Part shown: piece after piece, positions 21,547-31,157 of the stretch
Position numbering within the stretch: the first letter of the stretch is position 1
How the letters are laid out: the number at the start of each line of letters is the position of its first letter
Origin: Haemophilus pittmaniae
GTDB taxonomy: Bacteria > Pseudomonadota > Gammaproteobacteria > Enterobacterales > Pasteurellaceae
Direction of reading: 5' to 3'
DNA: 64,000 nt
Assembly: GCF_900186995.1 (NCBI RefSeq)
Contig: NZ_LT906463.1
Coordinates: forward strand, 1,178,001 to 1,242,000
Position numbers and translations under genes: made by a program
Notes under the pieces: generated by a model
Told to the model about the DNA's origin: nothing
Database searches by the model: none
Seen by the model: only the letters and a program-made list of their open reading frames with translations

Positions 21547-22512
21547 TTATTTGTTAGCCAAAATGACAGCACGGCAAGGCGCGGGATAATCTTCGATAGT
21601 TTTACTGTGATCTTGTGGATCCAGAAAATCGATTAAACTCTCATTTTCCAGCCATTCGGTTTTACGCTGCTCGGCTGTGGTTGTGAGTGCCACATCAACA
21701 CAACGCACGTTGCGGAAACCGACTTTTTGTAGCCAATGAATTAATGCTGACACTGAAGGAATGAAATAAACGTTTTTCATTTTGGCATAGCGCTCGCCAG
21801 GCACGAGAACAGTATTTTCATCACCATCCACAACCAGTGTTTCCAATACCAATTCACCCCCCGGCGCTAACTGACTTTTTAGTTGGGTTAAGTGGTCTAG
21901 TGGGGATTTGCGATGGTACAGTACGCCCATTGAAAAAACGGTATCAAACACGCCTAAAGGCTGCATTTGCTCAATTCCTAATGGAATTAAATTCGCACGC
22001 CGATCGTTATTTAACAGTTTGCGTACGGCTTCGAATTGGCATAAAAAGAGAGCGGTTGGATCGATCCCCACAACTATTTTTGCTCCGGCACCAACCATTC
22101 TCCACATATGGTAACCGCTACCACAACCAACATCGAGCACCGTACGGCCAGCCAATGGCGCTAAGTGGGGTAATACGCGATCCCATTTAAAATCAGAACG
22201 CCATTCGCAATCCACATGGATATCAAATAAATGGTAAGGCCCTTTACGCCAAGGCATCAGCTGTTTTAAATGATGCACAATGCGTTGCTTTTCGCCTTCA
22301 CTCAAGGCCTGTTGGGAGGCACTTTGTACAGCCGTTTGCAAATTAATTTCATCGGCCTGCAAGGTCGGTAACTGTTCAATAACTTTCGCCCATTTGGCAT
22401 ATTCACCATGGGGCTGGCTTTGCCATTGTTTGAGCAATGCAGGCAGGGTTTCTAGCCAAGGCGCAAGCTCAGTGGCGGCAATTTGTTGGTAAAACGGACG
22501 AAAGTCAATCAC
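21547..22512 (-). CDS. cmoB: tRNA U34 carboxymethyltransferase CmoB
   Basis: CmoB transfers the carboxymethyl group of carboxy-SAM to 5-hydroxyuridine at tRNA position 34, giving cmo5U and wider wobble reading. The 321-residue product begins [20 protein letters not shown] and has an N-terminal helical region and a Rossmann methyltransferase domain with [29 protein letters not shown] is also typical of the family. The partner cmoA is not in this window. It is divergent from rng. Confidence 0.94.
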   Translation of the reverse strand: MIDFRPFYQQIAATELAPWLETLPALLKQWQSQPHGEYAKWAKVIEQLPTLQADEINLQTAVQSASQQALSEGEKQRIVHHLKQLMPWRKGPYHLFDIHVDCEWRSDFKWDRVLPHLAPLAGRTVLDVGCGSGYHMWRMVGAGAKIVVGIDPTALFLCQFEAVRKLLNNDRRANLIPLGIEQMQPLGVFDTVFSMGVLYHRKSPLDHLTQLKSQLAPGGELVLETLVVDGDENTVLVPGERYAKMKNVYFIPSVSALIHWLQKVGFRNVRCVDVALTTTAEQRKTEWLENESLIDFLDPQDHSKTIEDYPAPCRAVILANK

Positions 22513-22628
22513 GATAAGGCTCCTTAAAAGAATAGGGGCGGCATTTTAGCTGATTTACAACGATTATTCTATTTTCCTTTTCGCTGCCTTTTCACTAAAA
22601 TGATGCCTTGGAAAATCTGAGGTCTACC

Positions 22629-24104
22629 ATGGAAAGTGCTGAATTATTAATGAATGTAACACCCAACGAAACCCGTATTGCGTTGGTAGAAATGGGCGTA
22701 TTAAAAGAAGTGCATATTGAGCGCCAGGCTAAACGTGGCATTGTGGGAAATATTTATAAAGGACGTGTAACCCGTGTATTGCCAGGCATGCAATCGGCGT
22801 TTGTGGATATTGGGCTAGAAAAGGCGGCCTTTTTGCACGCTGCGGATATTGTGTCGCACACCGAATGTGTGGATGAAAAAGAGCAAAAACATTTCCGCGC
22901 GAAAACTATTTCAGAATTAGTACGCGAGGGGCAGGATATTGTCGTGCAAGTGGTAAAGGATCCTTTAGGAACTAAGGGCGCACGATTGACAACGGATATT
23001 ACATTGCCATCTCGCTATTTGGTATTTATGCCTGAAAATAGCCATGTTGGGGTTTCGCAACGTATTGAAAGCGAAGAAGAGCGGGCAAGGCTGAAAGCAT
23101 TGGTTGAACCTTTTTGTGATGAGTTAGGCGGTTTTATTATTCGTACTGCGACAGAAGGGGCTAGCGAAGAAGAATTGCGACAAGATGCAGAGTTCTTAAA
23201 ACGCTTGTGGCGTAAGGTATTGGAACGACGCGGAAAATATCCGACCCGTTCTAAAATTTATGGTGAGCCGGCATTACCACAGCGTATCTTGCGGGATTTT
23301 ATCGGTACTAATTTGGAGCGAATTTGCATCGATTCCAAATTATGCTTTGCTGAAGTGAAAGAATTTACCGATGAATTTATGCCTGAATTATCGAAAAAAT
23401 TAATGTTGTATAGCGGTAATCAACCGATTTTTGATGTTTATGGTGTGGAAAGTGCCATTCAAAATGCATTAGATAAACGGGTAGATTTAAAATCCGGCGG
23501 CTATTTGATCATTGAGCAAACGGAAGCCATGACCACTATCGATATCAATACCGGTGCCTTTGTCGGCCATCGTAATTTGGAAGAAACGATTTTTAACACC
23601 AATATCGAGGCCACCAAAGCGATTGCCCAACAGCTACAATTACGAAATTTAGGTGGGATCATCATTATCGATTTTATTGATATGCAAAGCGAAGAACATC
23701 GTACGCGTGTGTTGGAATCCCTCGAACAGGCGCTGTCTAAGGATCGCGTGAAAACCGGGGTGAATGGCTTTACCCAGTTAGGATTGGTAGAAATGACCCG
23801 CAAACGTACCCGCGAAAGTTTGGAGCATGTGCTATGTGGCGAATGTCCAACGTGCCATGGACGTGGTCGGGTGAAAACCGTGGAAACCATTTGTTATGAA
23901 ATTATGCGGGAAATTATCCGCGTGCATCATCTTTTTGCCAGTGAGCAATTTGTGGTCTATGCCTCACCTGCGGTATCGGAATATTTGATCAATGAGGAAT
24001 CCCATGGCTTGTTGCCGGAGGTGGAAATGTTTATTGGCAAACAGGTGAAAGTGAAGATGGAGCAGTATTACAATCAGGAACAATTTGATGTTGTGGTGAT
24101 GTAA
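22629..24104 (+). CDS. rng: Ribonuclease G
   Basis: RNase G is an endoribonuclease that matures the 5' end of 16S rRNA and turns over some mRNAs. I use the ATG at 22629 (MESAELLMNVTPNETR), giving 491 residues close to the E. coli length; a TTG at 22608 would add seven residues. The S1 domain is near residues 35-120. The catalytic aspartates are Asp305 (TTIDINTGAF) and Asp348 (IIIDFIDM), and the zinc-link CxxC is in CGECPTCHGRG. Lacking the long C-terminal scaffold, it is RNase G, not RNase E. Confidence 0.95.
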   Translation: MESAELLMNVTPNETRIALVEMGVLKEVHIERQAKRGIVGNIYKGRVTRVLPGMQSAFVDIGLEKAAFLHAADIVSHTECVDEKEQKHFRAKTISELVREGQDIVVQVVKDPLGTKGARLTTDITLPSRYLVFMPENSHVGVSQRIESEEERARLKALVEPFCDELGGFIIRTATEGASEEELRQDAEFLKRLWRKVLERRGKYPTRSKIYGEPALPQRILRDFIGTNLERICIDSKLCFAEVKEFTDEFMPELSKKLMLYSGNQPIFDVYGVESAIQNALDKRVDLKSGGYLIIEQTEAMTTIDINTGAFVGHRNLEETIFNTNIEATKAIAQQLQLRNLGGIIIIDFIDMQSEEHRTRVLESLEQALSKDRVKTGVNGFTQLGLVEMTRKRTRESLEHVLCGECPTCHGRGRVKTVETICYEIMREIIRVHHLFASEQFVVYASPAVSEYLINEESHGLLPEVEMFIGKQVKVKMEQYYNQEQFDVVVM

Positions 24105-24177
24105 CGCCCCCTCGAAATGCAACGTTTTTCCAAAAATGAATGCTAAGTCATTGATTTTATTGGGTATGATTTAAAAA
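24104..24177 (+). repeat. Intergenic IHF-type repeat, copy 3 (rng/degQ gap)
   Basis: It starts at the last base of the rng stop with CGCCCCCTCGA and has core TAA-GTCA-TTGATT at 24144-24156, a perfect IHF match on the complement. It again lies directly before the shared terminator of two converging genes. Confidence 0.87.
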
Positions 24178-24179
24178 AG

Positions 24180-24208
24180 AAAAAACGGTCATTGCTGACC
24201 GTTTTTTT
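24180..24208. terminator. Bidirectional terminator between rng and degQ
   Basis: ACGGTCA and TGACCGT pair perfectly around a TTGC loop, flanked by A and T runs. It serves both rng and the converging degQ. Confidence 0.9.
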
Positions 24209-24215
24209 GTATTGA

Positions 24216-25595
24216 TTATTGTACCAACAAATAGAAGTTACTATTGCCACGCAGAATATTCAGCGCCACAGCAGAGGGTTTTTGCTCCAGAATTTTGCGT
24301 AAATCCTGAGTGTTTTCTACCGCTTGGCGATTCACACCAATAATCACATCACCGTCTTTCAAACCGCGTTGGGCAGCCATTGAACCTGATTTGACATTAC
24401 TAATTTCCACGCCCTTAACGCCTTTTTTATCGTAGTTGGCGAGTTTGGCGCCGTCTAATGCCGGTAACTCGGCAGCATCACTCAATTGAGTGCCATCATC
24501 GGCTTGCAATTTAACGTTCACATTATTGGATTTACCATCGCGTAAGTAGGTAAGTTCAATCTCTTTACCTACACCGGCAGTGGCAATTTTTGCACGTAAT
24601 TCGGCAAAGCTTCCAATTTTTTGGCCATTCATTGCGGTGATCACATCACCGGCTTTCAGACCGGCTTTTTCGGCCGCCGAATTCGCAATTACTTCGCTGA
24701 TAAATGCACCTTGTTGAGCGTTGACATTAAAGGCTTTGGCTAAATCTGCATTGAGTTCGCCCCCCTTAATACCCAGCATACCGCGACGTACTTCACCGAA
24801 TTCCAGAATTTGCTGCACGATATTATTGGCTTGATTACTTGGAATCGCAAAGGCGATACCGGCATTACCGCCGCTTGGTGATATAATGGCGGTATTGATA
24901 CCGATTAATTCACCATTCAAGTTAATTAAAGCACCACCGGAATTGCCACGGTTTACCGCTGCATCAGTTTGAATGTAGTTTTCATAGGCGCCGTTATCGG
25001 AGCCGGTAGAACGACCGAGTGCAGATACAATACCGGAGGTAACGGTTTGTCCGATCCCGAATGGGTTACCAATCGCCACGGTAAAATCACCTACTCGTAA
25101 TTTATCTGAGTCGGCCAATTTAACTTCGGTGAGGTTGGCCGGGTTTTCGATTTGAATTAAGGCAATATCCGATTGATCATCTTTGCCAACTAATTTAGCT
25201 TTGAATTCACGGCCATCTTGTAATTTTACGGTGATTTTGTCAGCTCCATCGACGACGTGATTATTGGTAAGCGCATAGCCTTTGGCTGCATTAATAATTA
25301 CACCGGATCCCAGTCCGCGGAAATTACGTCCGCCACGTTGACCAAGATCACCGAATTGGTCGCCAAAGAAAAATTTGAATTCTTCCGGAATATCATCAGG
25401 CATCGCGCTACGGCTACTTTTAGCTTTCCCTTCAACGGAAATGGTGACAACCGCCGGTTGTACTTTTTCTAACATCGGTGCCAAGCTACCTTGCTGTACG
25501 ATAGCGTCTGGAATTGTGGCCTGAGCACTAAAGGAACTGCCCAATACACTTAAACCGAGGGCAATACTGCTTAATACAAAATGTCTTTTTTTCAT
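24216..25595 (-). CDS. degQ: Periplasmic serine endoprotease of the Do family (DegQ-like)
   Basis: This HtrA-family protease degrades or refolds misfolded envelope proteins. The start at 25595, preceded by GGAGA, gives 459 residues and a clear signal peptide (cleavage after AQA, residue 26). The catalytic triad is His113 (TNNHVVDG), Asp143 (QSDIALIQ) and Ser219 (RGNSGGAL), followed by two PDZ domains. Residues around SLAPMLEKV and EEFKFFFGD and the lack of a long Q-linker resemble E. coli DegQ more than DegP, but in a genome with one such gene it could fill both roles. A sigma-E-type promoter upstream suggests envelope stress control. Confidence 0.93.
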   Translation of the reverse strand: MKKRHFVLSSIALGLSVLGSSFSAQATIPDAIVQQGSLAPMLEKVQPAVVTISVEGKAKSSRSAMPDDIPEEFKFFFGDQFGDLGQRGGRNFRGLGSGVIINAAKGYALTNNHVVDGADKITVKLQDGREFKAKLVGKDDQSDIALIQIENPANLTEVKLADSDKLRVGDFTVAIGNPFGIGQTVTSGIVSALGRSTGSDNGAYENYIQTDAAVNRGNSGGALINLNGELIGINTAIISPSGGNAGIAFAIPSNQANNIVQQILEFGEVRRGMLGIKGGELNADLAKAFNVNAQQGAFISEVIANSAAEKAGLKAGDVITAMNGQKIGSFAELRAKIATAGVGKEIELTYLRDGKSNNVNVKLQADDGTQLSDAAELPALDGAKLANYDKKGVKGVEISNVKSGSMAAQRGLKDGDVIIGVNRQAVENTQDLRKILEQKPSAVALNILRGNSNFYLLVQ

Positions 25596-25645
25596 AAAAT
25601 TCTCCAATAAGAAAATAACAATTCCGAGTAAAAATCGGCGCCTAC

Positions 25646-25672
25646 TCAGACCACAAGATGGGGAAAATGTTC
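25646..25672 (-). promoter_or_regulatory. Sigma-E-like promoter of degQ
   Basis: On the minus strand, GAACAT (25672-25667) and TCTGA (25650-25646) are separated by exactly 16 bases. The E. coli degP sigma-E promoter has GAACTT, 16 bases, TCTGA. The implied leader is about 45 bases. One mismatch in the -35 element. Confidence 0.6.
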
Positions 25673-25705
25673 TGTAAAAACAAGGGAATTGATAAAAAGA
25701 ATAAA

Positions 25706-25749
25706 AAAATGCGGTGGCTGTTGAAATCACTTTAGGCCGACCGCATTTT
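25706..25749 (-). terminator. Terminator built from an inverted AAAATGCGGT pair
   Basis: AAAATGCGGT at 25706-25715 and its inverse at 25740-25749 form a stem, followed on the minus strand by a T run. It lies just after the zapG stop. In H. influenzae, inverted pairs of the uptake sequence AAAGTGCGGT commonly act as terminators; this copy has the same design with one base changed. Confidence 0.75.
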
Positions 25750-25764
25750 GTTTGAATTTTATGT

Positions 25765-26178
25765 TTAGGAATTTTGTTGTTCGGATTGACTTTTTAATAA
25801 TCCGGAAGAACCTTCGGAATAATCTCGTGGCGCTTGTTCCGGATGAGATTCACCGACTGCTGTGACTAATTGTTGAGTAAATAGCCCTTTACGACTTTGT
25901 TCGCCAAGTAAGGTATTAGAGCTGTTGGCATAGTGGCGATAGAGTTTTTGATAATCGTTAATTAAGGTCTTAAACAATTCGGCACTTTCGGCAAAGTGTT
26001 TTTCTAATTGTGCTTGTTGGGTTTCTAATTGAGCATTGGCCATTTTTAGAGCGCTTTCTGTTTGCGCTTGTTTCTTAATTGAGCCTTTGGTGAAACGCAA
26101 TAGCGCATAGCCTAAAATCAAACCGATAATCAGTCCGATAGCACCAGCAAGAAGAATTTCGGGGGTTAGTGTTTGCAT
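25765..26178 (-). CDS. zapG: Cell division/envelope protein ZapG (YhcB, DUF1043)
   Basis: ZapG (formerly YhcB) is an inner-membrane protein linked in E. coli to division, envelope growth and cytochrome bd. The 137-residue product has one N-terminal membrane segment (about 7-28, glycine-rich), then a cytoplasmic coiled-coil-like region with QLETQQAQLEKHFAESAELF, and a conserved LYRHYANSSNTLL stretch, then a polar tail. E. coli yhcB lies next to degQ and degS; the same adjacency here supports both calls. Confidence 0.9.
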   Translation of the reverse strand: MQTLTPEILLAGAIGLIIGLILGYALLRFTKGSIKKQAQTESALKMANAQLETQQAQLEKHFAESAELFKTLINDYQKLYRHYANSSNTLLGEQSRKGLFTQQLVTAVGESHPEQAPRDYSEGSSGLLKSQSEQQNS

Positions 26179-26274
26179 GTTGTCCTCCTTATGTGATGAA
26201 GCGAGTCTAACAAAAAAGCCACGATGGATCTTTGCTTGGGATCACAAATTTTACAAAGTTGTTACTTTTGTTTT

Positions 26275-26625
26275 TTATAAGGCAGAAATAATGACGATTT
26301 CTACTTTCCAACGCGGATCGGCTAATTTCGCCTGTACGGTGGCTCGTGTTGGTGGATTTTGGTTATCAACCCAGTTATCCCAAGCACGGTTAAATTCAGC
26401 ATAATCGGCCATATCGCTTAAGAAAACTTGGGCAGAAAGAATCTTGCTTTTATGACTACCGATTTCTGCCAGTAAATGGTCAATTAACGCCAATACTTCA
26501 GTAGTTTGTTCATAAGCACCCTGTTCAAGGGTATGTTCCGGTACTTGGCCGGCTAAGTAGGCTGTTTGGTTATGAATTGCCGCTTCGCAAAAACGTGGGC
26601 TGATGTGTAAACGTTTGATTGTCAT
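26275..26625 (-). CDS. RidA/YoaB-like family protein
   Basis: RidA-superfamily proteins deaminate reactive enamine/imine intermediates or are of unknown activity. From the ATG at 26625 (MTIKRLHISPRFCEAAIH), preceded by an AGGAG site, the protein has 116 residues. Family features are YLAGQVPEH, the mid-protein LLAEIGSHKSKILSAQVFLSD and the C-terminal NPPTRATVQAKLADPRWKVEI, which includes the usual Arg. This form resembles the YoaB/HI1627 branch more than RidA itself, so the enzymatic activity is uncertain. Confidence 0.85.
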   Translation of the reverse strand: MTIKRLHISPRFCEAAIHNQTAYLAGQVPEHTLEQGAYEQTTEVLALIDHLLAEIGSHKSKILSAQVFLSDMADYAEFNRAWDNWVDNQNPPTRATVQAKLADPRWKVEIVIISAL

Positions 26626-26728
26626 AGGAACTCCTTCAATAGGGATGGCGCATTCTAAAATGCAGGCCATTTTTTGTAAATTTTTAAATTTGCACTAAAA
26701 TACCTGACAAAAATATTGAGGTTCTCTG

Positions 26729-27445
26729 ATGAAATTGCTCATTTCTAATCAACATGGCGCCATTGTAATGGCGTTGCTTCCTTTTCTTTATGGTATGTTG
26801 CTCGGTAATCCGGTAGCCGAACATGCCTGGTTATTAGCAGCTTGGAGCTTTTTGTATTTAATGACTTATCCCTTTTTAAGTCTGTTTAAGGGGAAAAATC
26901 TGACGGAATATCGTAAGTGGACAATGATTTATGGAACGCTTAGCGCATTGTTTGCTATTCCTGCGTTGTTCTATAACTGGCGGATAATTTATTTCGGATT
27001 AGCGATGTTGCCATTGGTCGCACTTGCCATATATTTCACAAAAAAACGAGATGAGCGCAATTTACTTAATGATTTCGCTGGGATTTTGATTTTCGCTTTG
27101 GCTGGAATGGCGGCTTATTATTTTTCAACGAATGTATGGGATGAAAAAATTTATTGGGTGGCTCTTTATCCTACATTGTTTTTTGTTGGCACCACACTTT
27201 ATGTGAAATCTATGCTGCGTGAGCGCAAAAATCCTCGTTATCTGCGTGCTTCCATTATTTATCACGGATTCTGTGTATTACCTTTTTTGTTTTTAAATCT
27301 GAATTGGTTGGCATTGGCCTATGGCGTACCATTATTGCGTGCAGTTTTATTACCGCAAAAGAAACTTTCAGTAAAACAGGTCGGTCTAACCGAGTTCTTA
27401 ATTTCGGCAATGTTCTTTGCTTTTTTATTAATCGCAACCCTATAG
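26729..27445 (+). CDS. YwiC-like integral membrane protein of unknown function
   Basis: The 238-residue product starts [19 protein letters not shown] and has about seven to eight membrane segments. The early [13 protein letters not shown] motif, PFLSLFKGK and [13 protein letters not shown] match what I remember of the YwiC-like family (H. influenzae HI1626). No function is established. It is 10 bases upstream of the Sel1-repeat gene, with which it probably forms an operon, and is divergent from the RidA-like gene. Confidence 0.75.
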   Translation: MKLLISNQHGAIVMALLPFLYGMLLGNPVAEHAWLLAAWSFLYLMTYPFLSLFKGKNLTEYRKWTMIYGTLSALFAIPALFYNWRIIYFGLAMLPLVALAIYFTKKRDERNLLNDFAGILIFALAGMAAYYFSTNVWDEKIYWVALYPTLFFVGTTLYVKSMLRERKNPRYLRASIIYHGFCVLPFLFLNLNWLALAYGVPLLRAVLLPQKKLSVKQVGLTEFLISAMFFAFLLIATL

Positions 27446-27455
27446 GGAGTTAATT

Positions 27456-28130
27456 ATGCAATTGGCAAAATATTTTATCGCACTTTCCCTTTTCTTAAGC
27501 TCCCCCTTATGGGCAATGAAAACCATAGATTTAAGCGATAAAGCCCATTTAAGCGATGAGCAAAAAATAACCCTAGCGCAAGAGGCAGCGAATAAACAGG
27601 ATTGGAAAGCGGTATTCAATATTTTGTATCCCTTAGCGCTAGAAGGCAATTTACAGGCGCAAAGTAACTTAGGTATGTTGTATAACCTAGGCCGCGGGAC
27701 GGAACAGGATAAGGAAAAGGCTTATTGGTGGTTTAGCGAAGCAGCTGAAGGTGGCAGTATTAAAGCGATTAATAATTTAGCGGTAATGTATTATCGTGGC
27801 AGTTTTGTGAAGCAGGATGTTCCGCAGGCGATTAAGTTGTTTGAAACTACGGCAATTCGTGGCAAGGATCAGGATGCAATGTTGATGCTGGGGGATATTT
27901 ATTATGCTCAAAAGGACTACGATAAATCCTTTGAATGGGTTAATAAAGCTGCAGCAGCCGGTAATTTAGAAGGTAAATTCCGCTTGGCTAGAATGTATGA
28001 AGAAGGCATTGGCACTTTGGCTAATCGCACGCTTGCCCGTCTGCTATATGCGGATATTTTACGGACAGAAAATGCTCCGGATGAATTAAAAGAAGCGGCG
28101 GCGGCCCGGTTAGCTCGATTGTCCCGTTAA
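27456..28130 (+). CDS. Exported Sel1-repeat protein
   Basis: The 224-residue product has a signal peptide (cleavage near residue 20, SPLWA-M) and then several Sel1-like (SLR/TPR) helical repeats, such as [25 protein letters not shown] style units near residues 68-95, 104-130 and 170-195. Such proteins act as periplasmic or surface scaffolds; no specific function can be given. It follows the YwiC-like gene closely and ends before a shared bidirectional terminator. Confidence 0.8.
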   Translation: MQLAKYFIALSLFLSSPLWAMKTIDLSDKAHLSDEQKITLAQEAANKQDWKAVFNILYPLALEGNLQAQSNLGMLYNLGRGTEQDKEKAYWWFSEAAEGGSIKAINNLAVMYYRGSFVKQDVPQAIKLFETTAIRGKDQDAMLMLGDIYYAQKDYDKSFEWVNKAAAAGNLEGKFRLARMYEEGIGTLANRTLARLLYADILRTENAPDELKEAAAARLARLSR

Positions 28131-28157
28131 TGCAAGAGTAAAATTCAGTTATTAAAA

Positions 28158-28190
28158 TAAAAAACGGCGGTCAAATGACCGCCGTTTTTC
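28158..28190. terminator. Bidirectional terminator between the Sel1 gene and cysS
   Basis: AACGGCGGTCA and TGACCGCCGTT form a perfect GC-rich stem with A and T runs on the two sides. It serves both converging genes. No IHF-type repeat is present in this gap. Confidence 0.92.
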
Positions 28191-28208
28191 TCACTAATGA
28201 TAATAGGA

Positions 28209-29588
28209 TTATTGTTTACGCCAGGTTGTACCGTTAGCGCCGTCTTCCAACACAATCCCCATGGCGGTGAGTTCGTTACGGGCGGCATCGGCAGTTGCCC
28301 AGTCTTTGGCCGCTCGGGCTTCGTTACGCTGCTTGATGAGAGCTTCGATTTTAGCGACTTCATCATCGTCAGAGCCGGCTTGTAGGAATTTTTCCGGATC
28401 CTGTTGTAGCAAACCTAAAATCGCACCTAATTCACGCAAACGGGCGGCAAGGCCATTGGCTTTTTCAGCATCTTCAGTTTTCAATTTATTGATTTCACGA
28501 GCCATTTCAAAAAGGACAGAGAGAGCATTTGGCGTATTAAAATCATCATCCATTGCTTCGCGGAAGGCTTCTACAAAATTTTCACCACCAACAGCAACTG
28601 CTTGCGGGTCGGTACCCCGTAAAGCCGTGTACAAACGTTCCAATGCACCCTGTGCTAAATTTAGGTTTTCTTCGCTGTAATTGAGCTGGCTACGATAATG
28701 TGCGGTTAATAGGAAATAACGCACTGCTTCGGCATTGTAGTGGTTTAACACATCGCGAATGGTGAAGAAATTGCCGAGGGATTTCGACATCTTTTCCTTA
28801 TCCACCATGATCATACCGGAATGGATCCAATAATTGACATATTGGCCGCCATGTGCACAGCAAGATTGAGCGATTTCATTTTCATGGTGTGGGAACATTA
28901 AATCAGAACCACCACCGTGAATATCAAAGTGTTCTCCCAATTGTTTGCAGTTCATGGCCGAGCATTCAATATGCCAACCCGGACGGCCTGCCCCCCAAGG
29001 GGATGGCCAGCTCGGCTCATTCTCTTTGGACATCTTCCACAGTACGAAATCCATTGGATTTTTTTTGATTTCATTGATTTCAATACGAGCGCCAGCTTGT
29101 AATTGATCAAGATCTTGACGGGATAATTTGCCGTATTCCTTAAAGCTTTCTACATCAAACATCACATCACCATTATCGGCAACATAGGCATGACCGCGGG
29201 CAATGAGTTTTTCCACAATCTCAATGATTTCAGGAATATGATGGGTGGCACGTGGTTCAAAGTCCGGACGCAACACATTCAATGCATCAAAATCCTTATA
29301 CATTTCTTGCACCATGCGATCCACAAGTTGCTCGCAGGTTTCTTTATTTTCTAGGGCGCGTTTGATGATTTTATCGTCCACATCGGTGATGTTACGCACA
29401 TAGGTGAGCTCGTAACCTAAAGAGCGTAAATAGCGGGCAATCACATCAAAACACACAAAGGTACGGCCGTGGCCGATATGACATAAATCGTAAACGGTAA
29501 CACCGCACACATACATGCCGATCTTATTTGCATGAATCGGTTTAAAGATTTCTTTTTCGCGGCTGAGGGTATTAAAAATTTTTAACAT
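28209..29588 (-). CDS. cysS: Cysteinyl-tRNA synthetase
   Basis: CysS charges tRNA-Cys. The 459-residue class I synthetase has the zinc ligand Cys28 ([10 protein letters not shown]), the HIGH motif at 37-40, [10 protein letters not shown] and [15 protein letters not shown] in the zinc-binding active site, and KMSKS. Length is as in E. coli (461). It is divergent from ppiB. A GC-rich hairpin followed by ATTTTTAAT lies 24 bases upstream of its start on the coding strand and could attenuate it. Confidence 0.97.
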   Translation of the reverse strand: MLKIFNTLSREKEIFKPIHANKIGMYVCGVTVYDLCHIGHGRTFVCFDVIARYLRSLGYELTYVRNITDVDDKIIKRALENKETCEQLVDRMVQEMYKDFDALNVLRPDFEPRATHHIPEIIEIVEKLIARGHAYVADNGDVMFDVESFKEYGKLSRQDLDQLQAGARIEINEIKKNPMDFVLWKMSKENEPSWPSPWGAGRPGWHIECSAMNCKQLGEHFDIHGGGSDLMFPHHENEIAQSCCAHGGQYVNYWIHSGMIMVDKEKMSKSLGNFFTIRDVLNHYNAEAVRYFLLTAHYRSQLNYSEENLNLAQGALERLYTALRGTDPQAVAVGGENFVEAFREAMDDDFNTPNALSVLFEMAREINKLKTEDAEKANGLAARLRELGAILGLLQQDPEKFLQAGSDDDEVAKIEALIKQRNEARAAKDWATADAARNELTAMGIVLEDGANGTTWRKQ

Positions 29589-29612
29589 CGTGGCTCTCTT
29601 AACATTAAAAAT

Positions 29613-29640
29613 GCCGCACGCCAGGTGGCGCGTGTGCGGC
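29613..29640 (-). promoter_or_regulatory. Terminator-like hairpin in the cysS leader
   Basis: GCCGCAC (29613-29619) pairs with GTGCGGC (29634-29640), with an inner GCC/GGC stem. On the minus strand it is followed by ATTTTTAATG, ending 15 bases before the cysS ATG. There is no minus-strand gene upstream to terminate, so it may be an attenuator of cysS, or may lie in the promoter region of ppiB. Confidence 0.45.
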
Positions 29641-29683
29641 CTTTATGGAATAATGGGTGCCTTTCAGTTCAAAGGAGCATTAA

Positions 29684-30193
29684 ATGATCACATTACATAC
29701 GAATTTCGGCGACATTAAAATTAAATTGGATTTTGATAAAGCGCCGAACACCGCTGAGAACTTTATGAACTACTGTAAAAGCGGGTTTTATAATAACACA
29801 ATTTTCCATCGTGTTATTGACGGATTTATGATTCAGGGCGGTGGTATGGAAAGCGGAATGCGTGAAAAAGCCACCCAAGCACCGATCAAAAATGAAGCTA
29901 ACAATCGTTTAAGCAACAAACGCGGTACTTTGGCCATGGCGCGTACTTCCGATCCACATTCGGCCACCGCACAATTCTTTATCAACTTGGTGGATAACAA
30001 TTTCTTAGATTATCGTGCGAAGGAAATGTTTGGCCGCGAAGTGGTACAGGAATGGGGCTATGCCGTGTTCGGTGAAGTGGTAAAAGGGATGGACGTGGTG
30101 GATAAAATTGCCAAGGTAAAAACCGGTAATCACGGTTTCCACCAAGATGTACCGAAAGAAGATGTGGTGATTACTGCCGTTTCGGTGGAATAA
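29684..30193 (+). CDS. ppiB: Cytoplasmic peptidyl-prolyl cis-trans isomerase B
   Basis: PpiB is a cyclophilin that speeds proline isomerisation during folding. The 169-residue product lacks a signal peptide, as expected for the cytoplasmic form, and carries [13 protein letters not shown] and [17 protein letters not shown], the substrate and catalytic segments. AGGAG precedes the ATG. It has its own terminator. Confidence 0.95.
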   Translation: MITLHTNFGDIKIKLDFDKAPNTAENFMNYCKSGFYNNTIFHRVIDGFMIQGGGMESGMREKATQAPIKNEANNRLSNKRGTLAMARTSDPHSATAQFFINLVDNNFLDYRAKEMFGREVVQEWGYAVFGEVVKGMDVVDKIAKVKTGNHGFHQDVPKEDVVITAVSVE

Positions 30194-30198
30194 TGATG

Positions 30199-30230
30199 AA
30201 GGGCGCTACGGAATCAATGGCGCCCTTTTC
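30199..30230 (+). terminator. Terminator of ppiB
   Basis: AAGGGCGC (30199-30206) pairs with GCGCCCTT (30220-30227), followed by TTC. It begins a few bases after the ppiB stop. Confidence 0.75.
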
Positions 30231-30242
30231 AATGTGACATCC

Positions 30243-30318
30243 AAACGCCCCTTCGATTTTTAATTTTTTTCTTAAAATTGAATATAACTCATTGATTTTA
30301 TTATAGATGATTTTTAAG
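30243..30318 (+). repeat. Intergenic IHF-type repeat, copy 4 (ppiB-yjjV gap)
   Basis: It starts AAACGCCCCTTCGATTTTTA and has core TAA-CTCA-TTGATT at 30285-30297, a perfect IHF match on the complement. It follows the ppiB terminator and precedes the yjjV start by about 50 bases. Confidence 0.86.
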
Positions 30319-30368
30319 TCACATATAAAATGTGACATTTCCCCAATTTTCAATCTGCGACCTTAACT

Positions 30369-31157
30369 ATGGCTTTTTTCGATACCCATACTCATCTTGA
30401 TTACTTACAACAATTTAGTGGCGAGCCCTTGTCGCAGTTGCTTGCTAACGCCCTTGCCGCCGATGTGCAAAAAATCTTGATCGTTGCGGTTAAGGAAAGC
30501 GATTTTGCCACTATTCAAGCTATGGTGGAGGCATTTCCACAACAATTGCGCTACGGCTTAGGATTGCATCCACTCTATATTCAAACCCATCAAATGGAGG
30601 ATTTGGAGCGTCTGGAAGGAGGCTTATCAAAATGCGATAGCCGTTGCACAGCGTTAGCAGAAATAGGCTTAGAACGGGCGATTGCCGATTTATTGAGCGA
30701 TGAATTATGGCAAAAACAGCAGTATTTCTTGGAGAGCCAACTATACCTAGCGAAGCAATATCGATTATCGGTGAGTTTACATAGCCGCAAATCCCATGAT
30801 CAATTATTGGCCTTTTTGAAGCGGGCAGACCTACCTCAAGGTGGCGTACTGCATGGCTTTTCGGGGAGCTATGAACAAGCTAAACGGTTTGTGGATTTGG
30901 GCTATAAAATTGGCGTAGGCGGTACTATTACTTATGCGCGGGCCAATAAAACCCGCCAAGCTATTGCGAAATTACCCCTTGAGGCGTTAGTGCTTGAGAC
31001 GGATAGCCCCGATATGCCGGTGTTTGGTTTCCAAGGTCAGCCCAATCGACCGGAACGCATTGTGCAAACCTTTGAGGCGCTGTGTGATTTAAGAAGTGAA
31101 GGGGCAGAAGAAATTCGGGAAATGCTTTGGCAAAATAGCTTGAATTTATTTGCTTAA
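30369..31157 (+). CDS. yjjV: TatD-family metal-dependent hydrolase YjjV
   Basis: TatD-family proteins are metal-dependent deoxyribonucleases or hydrolases with a TIM-barrel fold. The 262-residue product shows the family metal ligands: FDTHTHLD at the N-terminus, a mid Glu in ALAEIGLE, His in VSLHSRKSHDQ and HGFSGS, and Asp in LETDSPDMP. The best match I recall is E. coli YjjV. Its end overlaps nrdG (convergent) by 4 bases; in E. coli yjjV is also near nrdG-region genes. Confidence 0.88.
   Translation: MAFFDTHTHLDYLQQFSGEPLSQLLANALAADVQKILIVAVKESDFATIQAMVEAFPQQLRYGLGLHPLYIQTHQMEDLERLEGGLSKCDSRCTALAEIGLERAIADLLSDELWQKQQYFLESQLYLAKQYRLSVSLHSRKSHDQLLAFLKRADLPQGGVLHGFSGSYEQAKRFVDLGYKIGVGGTITYARANKTRQAIAKLPLEALVLETDSPDMPVFGFQGQPNRPERIVQTFEALCDLRSEGAEEIREMLWQNSLNLFA

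Noticed and set aside
25596..25730. 45-residue N-terminal extension of DegQ
   Set aside because: It precedes a clear signal peptide with its own ribosome site and would cover the predicted sigma-E promoter.
28261..28680. 139-codon plus-strand ORF opposite cysS
   Set aside because: It is a low-complexity Ala/Ser-rich antisense shadow of a well-conserved gene with no ribosome site; the same is true of other long antisense frames (for example opposite rng, cydD, ftsW and menE).
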